Shown here in pieces: positions 1 to 6,109 of a stretch of 7,585 nucleotides of DNA. Every line of letters begins with the position of its first letter. Positions within the stretch are counted from its first letter, which is position 1. Made by a program: the position numbers and the translations under genes. The stretch is from an uncultured Oscillibacter sp. GTDB taxonomy: Bacteria > Bacillota_A > Clostridia > Oscillospirales > Oscillospiraceae. The notes under the pieces are model-generated. The model did not search any database, was not told the DNA's origin, and saw only the letters and a program-made list of their open reading frames with translations. The stretch covers positions 1 through 7,585 of the forward strand of contig CABQCB010000078.1 of the NCBI GenBank assembly GCA_902462475.1, given 5' to 3'.

Positions 1-674
1 CCGCCGAGAAGCTCGCCGTCTTAAAAGCCCACGGGGTGGACCGCCTGTCCGTGAATCCCCAGACCATGGAGGACCATGTGCTGCGGGCCATCGGCCGCCG
101 CCACACCGCCGAGGAGCTGCGGGAGTCCATGGCACTGGTGAATTCCTTCGGCTTTGCCCATGTGAACATGGACCTGATCGCAGGGCTCCCGGAGGATACG
201 CCCGAGGGCTTCCGCCGCTCGTTGGATGCGTGCATCGCCTTCGGCACGGACAACATCACCGTCCACACCCTGTCCCTCAAAAAGGGCAGCCGTATTCTGC
301 TGGAGGGGCTGAAAGTGCCCTCTCCGGAGGACGTGGCCGCCATGCTGGACTATGCCGCGCCCACCCTCCGGGCCGCGGGCTTCGCCCCTTATTACCTCTA
401 CCGGCAAAAGTACATGTCCGGCAGCTTTGAAAACATCGGCTGGAGCCGCCCCGGGGCGGAGTGCTGGTATAATGTGCAGATCATGTCGGAGCTTTGCTCG
501 ATCCTGTCCTTCGGCGCCGGCGGGTCCACCAAGATGGTGGAGCCGGGCACCAACCACATCCAGCGGGCCTTCAACCTCAAGTACCCCAAGGAGTACACCG
601 AACGCCCGGAAAAATGTCTGGATAACCAGGCGGCGTTCGCAGCGTTTTACGAATCTTTGAAAGGAGCCTTGTGA
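1..674 (+). CDS. hemZ: HemZ-type oxygen-independent coproporphyrinogen III oxidase-like radical SAM protein, 3' part
   Basis: Partial gene: the reading frame is open at the left edge (first full codon at base 3) and ends with TGA at 672-674, leaving about 223 C-terminal residues. HemZ proteins are usually close to 500 residues, so the N-terminal half with the CxxxCxxC [4Fe-4S]/SAM site lies outside the window. What is seen fits the HemN/HemZ family: a barrel segment RLSVNPQTM, then HVNMDLIAGLPEDT (bases about 159-200), typical of radical SAM coproporphyrinogen dehydrogenases. The C-terminal part has YYLYRQKYM and NIGWSRPGAECWYN (about 390-476), which are characteristic of the HemZ branch. Family members are thought to act anaerobically in heme synthesis or as heme chaperones; the exact substrate cannot be decided from this fragment. 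The nucleoside kinase starts one base after the stop, so the two are probably co-transcribed and coupled. Confidence 0.88.
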   Translation, partial: AEKLAVLKAHGVDRLSVNPQTMEDHVLRAIGRRHTAEELRESMALVNSFGFAHVNMDLIAGLPEDTPEGFRRSLDACIAFGTDNITVHTLSLKKGSRILLEGLKVPSPEDVAAMLDYAAPTLRAAGFAPYYLYRQKYMSGSFENIGWSRPGAECWYNVQIMSELCSILSFGAGGSTKMVEPGTNHIQRAFNLKYPKEYTERPEKCLDNQAAFAAFYESLKGAL

Positions 675-675
675 C

Positions 676-1611
676 ATGCCGTATTCCCTCTCCCAGATCA
701 ATGAGGCCATCCGTTCCGACCCCAAGGGCTTTGCCGACCAGTGTGACGCCGCCTTTGCCCAGAAGGTCACCATGGCTGCCGAGAAGATCGCCCGGCACCG
801 TTCCGAGTCCCACGTGATCTTGCTCTCCGGCCCCTCCGGCTCCGGCAAGACCACCACGGCGCTGAAGATCGAAGAACAGCTGGAGAAAATGGGCATCGTG
901 ACCCACACCGTGTCCATGGACAACTATTTCAACACCATCGACCCGGAGACCGCCCCCCGCAACCGGGAGGGCAACATCGACTATGAGTCTCCCTTCTGCC
1001 TGGACATCGAGCTTTTGAACCGGCACTTTGCCATGCTGGACCGGGGTGAGACCATCCACGTGCCCAAGTACGAGTTCGCCCGGCAGATGCGCTCGGACAT
1101 TTTGTCCCAGCCCCTGCATCTGGGCAGCGACGAGCTGGCCATCTTCGAGGGCATCCACGCCCTCAACGACATCATCGTGGGCAAGAACCCCCACGCCTTC
1201 AAGCTCTACATCGCCGCCCGCAGCAACCTGGTGGACGACGAGGGCAAGGTGGTGTTCCAGCACGCCTGGCTGCGGCTTTGCCGCCGGATCGTCCGGGACT
1301 TCAAGTTCCGGGGCAGCGACGCCGCCTTTACGCTGAAGATGTGGAGCAACGTCCAGCGGGGCGAGAAGCTCTATATCTCCCCCTACAAGGAAAACGCGGA
1401 CCTCATGTTCGACTCGTCCCTGGCCTTTGAGTTCTCGGTACTCAAGCCCTTTGTGGTGCCCCTGCTGGAGAAGATCCCCGCAGGCAAGTACGCGGTGGTG
1501 GACGACATGCTCGCCGCCTTCCGGCGCATCGAGCCCATGGACGAGAACTGCGTGGCGCCGGACTCCCTGGCCCGGGAGTTCATCGGCGGCAGCACCTACG
1601 ATAACCACTGA
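676..1611 (+). CDS. Nucleoside kinase, uridine kinase/phosphoribulokinase-like P-loop family
   Basis: A 311-residue cytoplasmic P-loop kinase that probably phosphorylates a nucleoside such as uridine or cytidine with NTP. The Walker A loop GPSGSGKT is at residues 52-59. The uridine-kinase-type substrate motif SMDNYF is at 80-85, DYESP at 102-106 and EGIHALN at 158-164; this order is standard for the uridine kinase/PRK superfamily. The start is ATG 676, preceded by AAAGGAG at 660-666 inside hemZ, nine bases upstream. Many clostridial nucleoside kinases of this type are about 550 residues because of an N-terminal TGS/ThrRS-like region. Here only about 45 residues precede the kinase core, so this is the short form. 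Its neighbour two genes downstream is a purine nucleoside phosphorylase, which supports a salvage role. The true substrate is inferred, not shown. Confidence 0.88.
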   Translation: MPYSLSQINEAIRSDPKGFADQCDAAFAQKVTMAAEKIARHRSESHVILLSGPSGSGKTTTALKIEEQLEKMGIVTHTVSMDNYFNTIDPETAPRNREGNIDYESPFCLDIELLNRHFAMLDRGETIHVPKYEFARQMRSDILSQPLHLGSDELAIFEGIHALNDIIVGKNPHAFKLYIAARSNLVDDEGKVVFQHAWLRLCRRIVRDFKFRGSDAAFTLKMWSNVQRGEKLYISPYKENADLMFDSSLAFEFSVLKPFVVPLLEKIPAGKYAVVDDMLAAFRRIEPMDENCVAPDSLAREFIGGSTYDNH

Positions 1612-1621
1612 GCGTTCCCGC

Positions 1622-1644
1622 CGGGGCCTTGCCCCGTTTACTTT
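1622..1644 (+). terminator. Possible weak intrinsic terminator after the nucleoside kinase
   Basis: CGGGGC (1622-1627) and GCCCCG (1631-1636) form a perfect 6-bp GC stem with a CTT loop, followed by TTTACTTT. The stem is short and the T tract is interrupted, so it may terminate only partly or simply be a hairpin between co-transcribed genes. Confidence 0.35.
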
Positions 1645-1646
1645 CA

Positions 1647-1660
1647 GGCGGCATGCCGCC
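1647..1660. repeat. Perfect 14-bp palindrome in the gap before the zinc-ribbon gene
   Basis: GGCGGCATGCCGCC equals its own reverse complement. It lies 8 bases before the AGGAGG Shine-Dalgarno of the next gene. It could be a dyad operator or a second small hairpin after the one at 1622-1636. In so GC-rich a genome, chance is also possible. Confidence 0.5.
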
Positions 1661-1680
1661 CCAGGTCAGGAGGTCTTTTC

Positions 1681-2040
1681 ATGAACGAAACCCTGAACCG
1701 TCTTTTCTCCAAGGCCCGCCGCACCGGCGGCGCCATCGCCTACGGCGCGGGACAGCAGGCCGCTGTCCTCACCGACCGGGCCCGCCGGGGCGCCCGGCTG
1801 GTGCGACTGAAGGCGTCCGTCCACAGCCAGCTGCGGACGGTGGGCCAGATGCTCTACGACACCCATGCCGGCCATCCGGCCGACTCCGAGGAGCTTTTGG
1901 ACCAGCTGCGCCGGATCGACACCCTCAACGACGAGATCGCCCGCTGCCGGGGCACATCGCCCTCCCAGCGGTGCCGTACCTGCGGTGCCGACGCCCGCCC
2001 CGGCGACCGCTACTGCCGCCAGTGCGGCGAGAAGCTGTAA
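1681..2040 (+). CDS. Small zinc-ribbon protein of unknown function
   Basis: A 119-residue protein with ATG start 1681 and a strong AGGAGG at 1668-1673 (7-base spacing). The C-terminus is a double-CxxC zinc ribbon: Cys98, Cys101, Cys112 and Cys115, in a pattern CxxC-G...-CxxCG close to the chain end. The N-terminal 90 residues are rich in Arg, Ala and Leu with a heptad-like helical stretch (about residues 35-90, including LLDQLRRIDTLNDEIARC), suggesting a helical or coiled-coil stalk carrying the ribbon. No signal peptide or membrane segment is seen. Small proteins of this build, helical plus terminal zinc ribbon, are common in Clostridia and usually listed only as zinc-ribbon proteins. It sits 27 bases before the purine nucleoside phosphorylase and is probably in the same transcript. 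I do not assign a function. Confidence 0.8.
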   Translation: MNETLNRLFSKARRTGGAIAYGAGQQAAVLTDRARRGARLVRLKASVHSQLRTVGQMLYDTHAGHPADSEELLDQLRRIDTLNDEIARCRGTSPSQRCRTCGADARPGDRYCRQCGEKL

Positions 2041-2067
2041 ACAAAATCTGTGTAAAGGAGGCGCTTT

Positions 2068-2895
2068 ATGGAAACCTATACCTATGACCAGTGCTGCGAA
2101 AGCGCCCGCGCGCTCCAGGCGCGGCTGAACGGCTTTTGTCCCAAGGTGCTCTTGATCCTGGGCTCCGGCCTGGGCGCTCTGGCGGACGCGGTGGAGGACC
2201 CCATCGCCGTGCCCTATGACCAGGTGCCCCACATGAAGCGCTCCACCGCCCCGGACCACGCCGGGCGGTTCGTCTTCGGCCGCCTGGCCGGGGCGGACGT
2301 GGCCGTTATGCAGGGCCGGCTGCACACCTACGAGGGCTGGTCCTACGCGGACGTGAGCTTCCCCGTGCGGGTGGTACGGCTGCTGGGCGCCCGGGCCCTG
2401 GTGGTGACCAACGCCGCCGGCGCCGTGAATACCGACTTTTCCGCCGGCGACATCATGCTCATCACCGACCACATCAAGTTCTTCGGCGCCAGCCCCCTCC
2501 AGGGCCCCAACCTGGACGAGCTGGGCCCCCGCTTCCCGGATATGAGCACCGTCTACACCCCGGCCCTCCAGGATGTGGCCCGTCAGTGCGCCGCCTCGCT
2601 GGGCATCCCCCTGCGCCAGGGCGTGTACATGTTCTTCCCCGGCCCCCAGTACGAGACCCCTGCGGAAGTGCGGGCGGCCCGGCTGCTGGGCGCCGACGCC
2701 GTGGGCATGTCCACCGTGCCCGAGGCCATCACCGCCGCCCACTGCGGCATGGACGTGCTGGGCTTCACCCTGTGCACCAACATGGCCGCCGGCGTGCTGG
2801 ACCAGCCTTTGAGCGGGGAGGAGGTCATTGTCGCCGGGCAGGCCGCCGGTCCCCGGTTCTCCGCCCTGGTCAAGGCGTGCCTGGCCCGCCTGTAA
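2068..2895 (+). CDS. punA: Purine nucleoside phosphorylase, class I trimeric type
   Basis: A 275-residue cytoplasmic enzyme that cleaves purine (deoxy)nucleosides with phosphate to give free base and (deoxy)ribose-1-phosphate. Conserved sites are intact: GSGLG at 32-36 (phosphate-binding Ser33), QGRLHTYEGW at 82-91 (Arg84, His86, Tyr88), TNAAG at 114-118, GPQYET at 192-197 with the base-binding Glu196, GMSTVPE at 213-219, and TNMAAG at 237-242 with Asn238. Asn238 matches the Asn that gives mammalian-type PNP its preference for 6-oxopurines (inosine, guanosine), so those are the likely substrates. Length is normal for the family. The start is ATG 2068 with AAAGGAGG at 2054-2061. The pairing with a nucleoside kinase upstream points to nucleoside salvage. 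B. subtilis calls its homologue pupG (formerly punA). Confidence 0.95.
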   Translation: METYTYDQCCESARALQARLNGFCPKVLLILGSGLGALADAVEDPIAVPYDQVPHMKRSTAPDHAGRFVFGRLAGADVAVMQGRLHTYEGWSYADVSFPVRVVRLLGARALVVTNAAGAVNTDFSAGDIMLITDHIKFFGASPLQGPNLDELGPRFPDMSTVYTPALQDVARQCAASLGIPLRQGVYMFFPGPQYETPAEVRAARLLGADAVGMSTVPEAITAAHCGMDVLGFTLCTNMAAGVLDQPLSGEEVIVAGQAAGPRFSALVKACLARL

Positions 2896-2898
2896 GGG

Positions 2899-2927
2899 GC
2901 ATGTTTTTCCCTCCGCGGCCATACCCT
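2899..2927 (+). promoter_or_regulatory. Candidate sigma-E (mother-cell sporulation) promoter for the flippase gene
   Basis: GCATGTT at 2899-2905 matches the B. subtilis sigma-E -35 consensus KMATATT at 6 of 7 positions. After a 14-nt spacer, CATACCCT at 2920-2927 matches the -10 consensus CATACAHT at 7 of 8. The predicted start near 2934 leaves a leader of about 40 bases containing the GAGGTAA ribosome site at 2961-2967. spoVB is a known sigma-E gene in B. subtilis, which fits. The call is by eye against a recalled consensus. Confidence 0.45.
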
Positions 2928-2935
2928 TGGGTATG
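2920..2935. repeat. Inverted repeat overlapping the candidate -10 element
   Basis: CATACCC and GGGTATG flank a TT centre and are perfect reverse complements. In RNA this would be a 6-bp stem with a CTTG loop. No T tract follows, so it does not look like a terminator for the phosphorylase gene. As DNA it would put a dyad over the proposed -10 and start site. Confidence 0.5.
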
Positions 2936-2974
2936 AGCTCTGCTATCTTTGAATCAATTTGAGGTAATCGCTCC

Positions 2975-4588
2975 ATGTCAAAAAATGAAAAACGGCCGTC
3001 CTTCCTGGGCGGCGCTGCCGTGCTGGCCGCGGCTGTGGCCATCGTCAAGATCATCGGCGCCGTCTACAAGATCCCCTTCGGCAATATCGTGGGCAGCGAG
3101 GGCCAGACGTATTTCAACGTGGCCTACAACATCTACAACGTGCTTTTGACCATCTCCACCGCGGGATTGCCCCTGGCCATCTCCAAGCTCACCAGCCAGG
3201 CCCACGCCCAGGGCCGTGAAAACCAAAAGCGCAAGATCTTCCGCACGGCCATCTGGCTGTTTTTCGTGCTGGGTCTGGCGTTCTCCCTGCTGATGTACTT
3301 CGGTGCGGAGCAGCTGGCCGCCATGATCCACGAGCCGCTGGGCTTCTGGCCCATCCGCGCCCTGGCGCCGGCGGTGTTCTGCGTGTGCCTGCTGGCCTGC
3401 ATGCGGGGTTATACTCAGGGCCAGGGGAACATGACGCCTACTGCTGTCAGCCAGGTGCTGGAAGCGCTGTGCAAGGTTTGCATCGGTCTGCCGCTGGCCT
3501 GGTACTTCCTGCAGTTGGGGCTGGGCCTGGATATCAGCGCCGCAGGCGCCATCCTGGGCGTCACCATCGGCACCACCGTGTCCATGGTCTTTTTGATCTT
3601 CTACCTGCTGACCCACCGGGACCGCACGCCTGCGCAGGATATACCGGACAGCTCCGGCTCCATTATGCGCCAGGTGCTGGCCATCGGCGTGCCCATCACG
3701 CTGAGCAATTCTGCCATGAGCATCATCACCATGGTGGACACCTCCAACGTACTGGGTCGCCTGCAGACTATCCCGGAGTTGGCGGATGACGCCGCCACCT
3801 TGTTCGGCCAATATCAGTTTGGCATGAACCTCATCAACCTGCCGCCCTCTTTCGTGTTCCCCGTGACCATGAGCCTCATTCCCTTCGCGGCGGCGGCTCT
3901 CACACGGCGGGACACGGTCCAGGCTGACCGGATCATCTCCTCCGCCTTCCGGATCGTTGCCGTGCTGGCCATCCCCGCCGGCGTGGGGCTGAGCGTACTG
4001 GGCGGCAAGGCGCTGCTGATGCTCTATCCCGCCCAATATGAAGACGCCCTGGCCGCAGGTCCCCACATGCGCTGGCTGGGCATCGCCTGCATTTTCATCT
4101 GCCTGATGAACCTGACCAACGCCATCCTGCAGACCTACGGCAAGGAAAAACTGCCCATCTGCACAGTCATCATCGGCGGCGTTACCAAGATCATTTTGAA
4201 CTATGTATTGGTGGGCAACCCGGACATCAATATCCATGGTGCCCCCATCTCCACCCTGTGCTGCTACATGGTGATTGTGGCGCTGAACCTGATCTTCGTG
4301 TGGCACTACTCGCCCAAAAAGCCGAAGTATCTCCATCTGTTCGCAAAGCCCGTGGTGGCCTCCGTGCTCATGGGCATCGCCGCCTGGTCCGTCTACGGAC
4401 TGACCATGCAGGTCCTCACCGGCGGAGAGTACGCCTATGGTGCCAATGCCCTGGCCACCATGGTGGGCATCGGCGCCGGCGTGGTGGTCTACGGCATTTT
4501 GGTCATCGCCCTGCATATTTTGCGGGCAGAGGACCTGGAGTCCATTCCCAAGGGCCAGAAGCTTATTAAACTTCTGCACTTGAAATAA
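2975..4588 (+). CDS. spoVB: Polytopic flippase of the MATE/MurJ-like polysaccharide transporter superfamily, SpoVB/YabM-like
   Basis: A 537-residue integral membrane protein made almost wholly of hydrophobic segments (I judge about 13-14) joined by short polar loops. The N-terminus SFLGGAAVL, KIIGAVYKIPFGNIVG (25-40) and TAGLPLAISKL (62-72) are typical of the SpoVB/YtgP/YabM group. These proteins are believed to flip lipid-linked glycan or peptidoglycan precursors across the membrane; SpoVB itself is needed for spore cortex formation in B. subtilis. By gene order this is the counterpart of B. subtilis yabM, so spoVB is a family name here rather than proven orthology. ATG 2975 has GAGGTAA at 2961-2967. 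A sigma-E-like promoter lies just upstream, which supports expression in the mother cell. Length is normal and I see no break. Confidence 0.88.
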   Translation: MSKNEKRPSFLGGAAVLAAAVAIVKIIGAVYKIPFGNIVGSEGQTYFNVAYNIYNVLLTISTAGLPLAISKLTSQAHAQGRENQKRKIFRTAIWLFFVLGLAFSLLMYFGAEQLAAMIHEPLGFWPIRALAPAVFCVCLLACMRGYTQGQGNMTPTAVSQVLEALCKVCIGLPLAWYFLQLGLGLDISAAGAILGVTIGTTVSMVFLIFYLLTHRDRTPAQDIPDSSGSIMRQVLAIGVPITLSNSAMSIITMVDTSNVLGRLQTIPELADDAATLFGQYQFGMNLINLPPSFVFPVTMSLIPFAAAALTRRDTVQADRIISSAFRIVAVLAIPAGVGLSVLGGKALLMLYPAQYEDALAAGPHMRWLGIACIFICLMNLTNAILQTYGKEKLPICTVIIGGVTKIILNYVLVGNPDINIHGAPISTLCCYMVIVALNLIFVWHYSPKKPKYLHLFAKPVVASVLMGIAAWSVYGLTMQVLTGGEYAYGANALATMVGIGAGVVVYGILVIALHILRAEDLESIPKGQKLIKLLHLK

Positions 4589-4592
4589 GCTT
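4559..4592. repeat. Inverted repeat across the flippase stop codon
   Basis: AAGCTTATT at 4559-4567 and AATAAGCTT at 4584-4592 are perfect 9-bp inverted arms around a 16-base loop; the TAA stop (4586-4588) lies in the right arm. TTTT (4591-4594) begins inside the right arm, so this is a poor terminator by itself. Confidence 0.5.
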
Positions 4593-4595
4593 TTC

Positions 4596-4614
4596 GGGGA
4601 AAATCCCCCGGTTT
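4596..4614 (+). terminator. Possible weak terminator between the flippase gene and mazG
   Basis: GGGGA (4596-4600) pairs with TCCCC (4604-4608) around AAA; CGGGG with CCCCG is an alternative pairing. TTT at 4612-4614 follows and the tract is poor. It sits next to the inverted repeat at 4559-4592, so the 59-base gap could slow or partly stop transcription. Confidence 0.3.
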
Positions 4615-4647
4615 ACCGTTGAATTTTCTTGCAATGGGAGATAATGT

Positions 4648-5454
4648 ATGGTAGATTTTCAATGTAAGCGCCGCTATGACTATGAGGATTTCCTGACAGT
4701 CATGCGCCTTCTGCGCGGTCCCGGGGGCTGCCCCTGGGACGCCGAGCAGACCCACCAGTCCATCCGCCGCAACTTCCTGGAGGAGACGTACGAGGTGCTG
4801 GACGCGCTGGACCGCGACAGCGCGCCCGACCTATGCGAGGAGCTGGGGGACGTTCTCATGCAGGTGGTGTTCCACGCCATCATGGAGGAGGAACGGGGCC
4901 GCTTCACCATGGCCGACGTGGTGGACGGCGTGACGAAGAAAATGATCTTCCGCCACCCCCATGTGTTCGGCGGCGCCATGACCGCCGACACCAGCGAGCA
5001 GGTCCTCACCAACTGGGAGGTCCTCAAGCGGGAGGAAAAGGGACAAGCCTCCACGGCGGACGCCATCGAGGCCGTGCCCCACACGCTGCCGGCCCTGTGG
5101 CGGGCCGAAAAGGTCCAGAAGAAGACCGCCAAGGTCGGGTTCGACTGGCCGGACGCCCTCTCCGCGCTGGACAAGCTGGAAGAGGAGATCCGGGAGCTGC
5201 GCGCCGCCCTGGAGCGCGGCGGCAGTGCGGATGAGCCCCACGGCATCCGGGAGGAGCTGGGGGACACGCTGTTCATGGCCGCCAAGGTGGGCCAGATGTG
5301 CGCCGTGGACCCGGAGGATGCCCTGCACCGCGCCTGTGACAAGTTTGACCGCCGCTTCCGCTACGTGGAGCAGCACGCGAAGGAGCCCCTGGATCAGTGC
5401 TCCAGCGAAACACTGCTGTCTTTGTGGCGGCAGGCCAAAGAGGAAGAGTCTTAA
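4648..5454 (+). CDS. mazG: Nucleoside triphosphate pyrophosphohydrolase MazG
   Basis: A 268-residue cytoplasmic enzyme expected to hydrolyse (d)NTPs to the monophosphate plus pyrophosphate, clearing non-canonical nucleotides. Two MazG repeats are visible. The first has LLRGPGGCPWDAEQTHQS at 21-38, EExxE at 45-49 and EExxD at 64-68, the Mg-binding acidic set. The second has EExxE at 179-183 and EExxD at 202-206. NWEVLKREEK (122-131) and AEKVQKKTAKVGFDWP (153-168) are also typical. Size and layout match the two-domain E. coli-type MazG (about 263 residues). The syntenic B. subtilis YabN carries an extra N-terminal tetrapyrrole methylase domain that is absent here. ATG 4648 is preceded by GGGAG at 4636-4640. 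Confidence 0.95.
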   Translation: MVDFQCKRRYDYEDFLTVMRLLRGPGGCPWDAEQTHQSIRRNFLEETYEVLDALDRDSAPDLCEELGDVLMQVVFHAIMEEERGRFTMADVVDGVTKKMIFRHPHVFGGAMTADTSEQVLTNWEVLKREEKGQASTADAIEAVPHTLPALWRAEKVQKKTAKVGFDWPDALSALDKLEEEIRELRAALERGGSADEPHGIREELGDTLFMAAKVGQMCAVDPEDALHRACDKFDRRFRYVEQHAKEPLDQCSSETLLSLWRQAKEEES

Positions 5455-5468
5455 ACGCGCATCGCGTT
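5454..5468. repeat. Short hairpin between mazG and the HU gene
   Basis: AACGCG and CGCGTT form a perfect 6-bp stem with a CAT loop, starting on the last base of the mazG stop. An A-rich stretch follows on the + strand instead of a T tract, so it is not an intrinsic terminator in this direction. Its role is unknown. Confidence 0.45.
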
Positions 5469-5510
5469 GAGAAATAAAAAACGAACTGCAATACTAGGAG
5501 GATATGTTCC

Positions 5511-5786
5511 ATGAACAAGGCTGAACTCATCAACGCCGTCGCCGAAAAGGCTGACGTTTCCAAAAAGGACGCCGAGGCCGTGATCTCCGCCACTCTGGAG
5601 ACCATCACCGCCGCGCTGAAGGAGGGCGACAAGGTCCAGCTGGTGGGCTTTGGTTCTTTCGAGGTGAAGAAGCGCGCCGCCCGCATGGGCCGCAACCCCA
5701 AGACCAAGGAGTCCATCGAGATCCCCGCCTCCGTCGTGCCCGTGTTCAAGGCCGGCAAGGCACTCAAGGACAGCGTGGGTCAGTAA
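5511..5786 (+). CDS. hup: DNA-binding protein HU
   Basis: A 91-residue histone-like nucleoid protein that binds and bends DNA as a dimer without strong sequence preference. The start [20 protein letters not shown] is classic HU. The family signature [20 protein letters not shown] occupies residues 46-65 and holds the beta-arm with Arg55, Arg58, Arg61 and the intercalating Pro63. Length is the usual 90-92. ATG 5511 follows AGGAGG at 5496-5501. It lies between mazG and rqcP, a place with no HU gene in the B. subtilis cluster, and it is followed directly by a strong terminator, so its level can be set apart from the genes downstream. I expect high expression. Confidence 0.97.
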   Translation: MNKAELINAVAEKADVSKKDAEAVISATLETITAALKEGDKVQLVGFGSFEVKKRAARMGRNPKTKESIEIPASVVPVFKAGKALKDSVGQ

Positions 5787-5807
5787 GACCGCAGCGCAGA
5801 ATTTGGC

Positions 5808-5842
5808 AGGCTGCCGGCACGAAAGTGCCGGCAGCCTTTCTT
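5808..5842 (+). terminator. Strong intrinsic terminator after the HU gene
   Basis: AGGCTGCCGGCAC (5808-5820) and GTGCCGGCAGCCT (5825-5837) form a perfect 13-bp stem closed by a GAAA tetraloop (5821-5824), followed by TTTCTT. This is the best terminator in the window. It lies 27 bases before the rqcP start, with no promoter visible in between, so rqcP probably depends on read-through or on an unseen promoter. Confidence 0.85.
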
Positions 5843-5850
5843 CCCGGAAA

Positions 5851-5856
5851 AGGAGG
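5851..5856 (+). promoter_or_regulatory. Ribosome binding site that fixes the rqcP start at 5864
   Basis: AGGAGG lies 7 bases before ATG 5864. An upstream in-frame GTG at 5825 would begin inside the terminator stem and has no ribosome site, so the ATG is preferred. Confidence 0.85.
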
Positions 5857-5863
5857 TTTTTTC

Positions 5864-6109
5864 ATGCGTCTGGACAAATATCTGAAGGTATCCCGCCTCA
5901 TCAAGCGGCGCACGGTGGCAAACGAAGCCTGCGACAACGGCCTCATCAGCGTCAACGGCAAGGCCGCCCGGGCCAGCTACGATGTGAAGGTGGGGGACCG
6001 GATCTCCCTGCGCTTCGGCCAGCGGACACTGACGGTGGAGGTGCTGTCCGTCCAGGAGACGGTGAAGCAGTCCGACGCCGGTACGCTGTACCGGGAGATC
6101 GCCCAGTAA
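5864..6109 (+). CDS. rqcP: S4-domain RNA-binding protein RqcP (YabO/Hsp15-like)
   Basis: An 81-residue S4-domain protein. With RqcH it works on stalled large ribosomal subunits, helping C-terminal poly-alanine tailing of the stuck nascent chain. The sequence MRLDKYLKVSRLIKRRT at 1-17, then GLISVNGKAARASYDVKVGD at 26-45, is nearly that of B. subtilis YabO/RqcP and holds the Arg-rich RNA-binding face (Arg2, Lys14, Arg15, Arg16). Length is close to the 86 residues of B. subtilis. The start is ATG 5864, set by AGGAGG at 5851-5856. It sits between the HU terminator and yabP; its TAA stop also forms part of a sigma-E-like -35 for yabP. Confidence 0.92.
   Translation: MRLDKYLKVSRLIKRRTVANEACDNGLISVNGKAARASYDVKVGDRISLRFGQRTLTVEVLSVQETVKQSDAGTLYREIAQ

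Noticed and set aside
577..1608. A 343-codon minus-strand frame opposite the nucleoside kinase
   Set aside because: Shadow of the kinase gene; the kinase has intact Walker A and substrate motifs.
1666..3054. A 462-codon minus-strand frame across the zinc-ribbon and phosphorylase genes
   Set aside because: Low-complexity Gly/Ala/His-rich translation with no ribosome site; the + strand genes here have clear motifs.
2978..4579. A 533-codon open frame on the minus strand opposite the flippase gene
   Set aside because: It mirrors the real gene almost end to end, is rich in His, Gln, Gly and Asp with no family motifs, and is what GC-ending codons produce on the other strand.
4619..4645. TTGAAT and GATAAT as a vegetative promoter for mazG
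   Set aside because: Spacer is 15 nt, and a start after 4650 would fall past the mazG ATG at 4648; GATAAT is just the gap between ribosome site and start.
5825..5863. GTG start that would lengthen RqcP by 13 residues
   Set aside because: The GTG is in the 3' arm of the HU terminator, has no ribosome site, and the extra residues are not part of the RqcP family; ATG 5864 follows AGGAGG.
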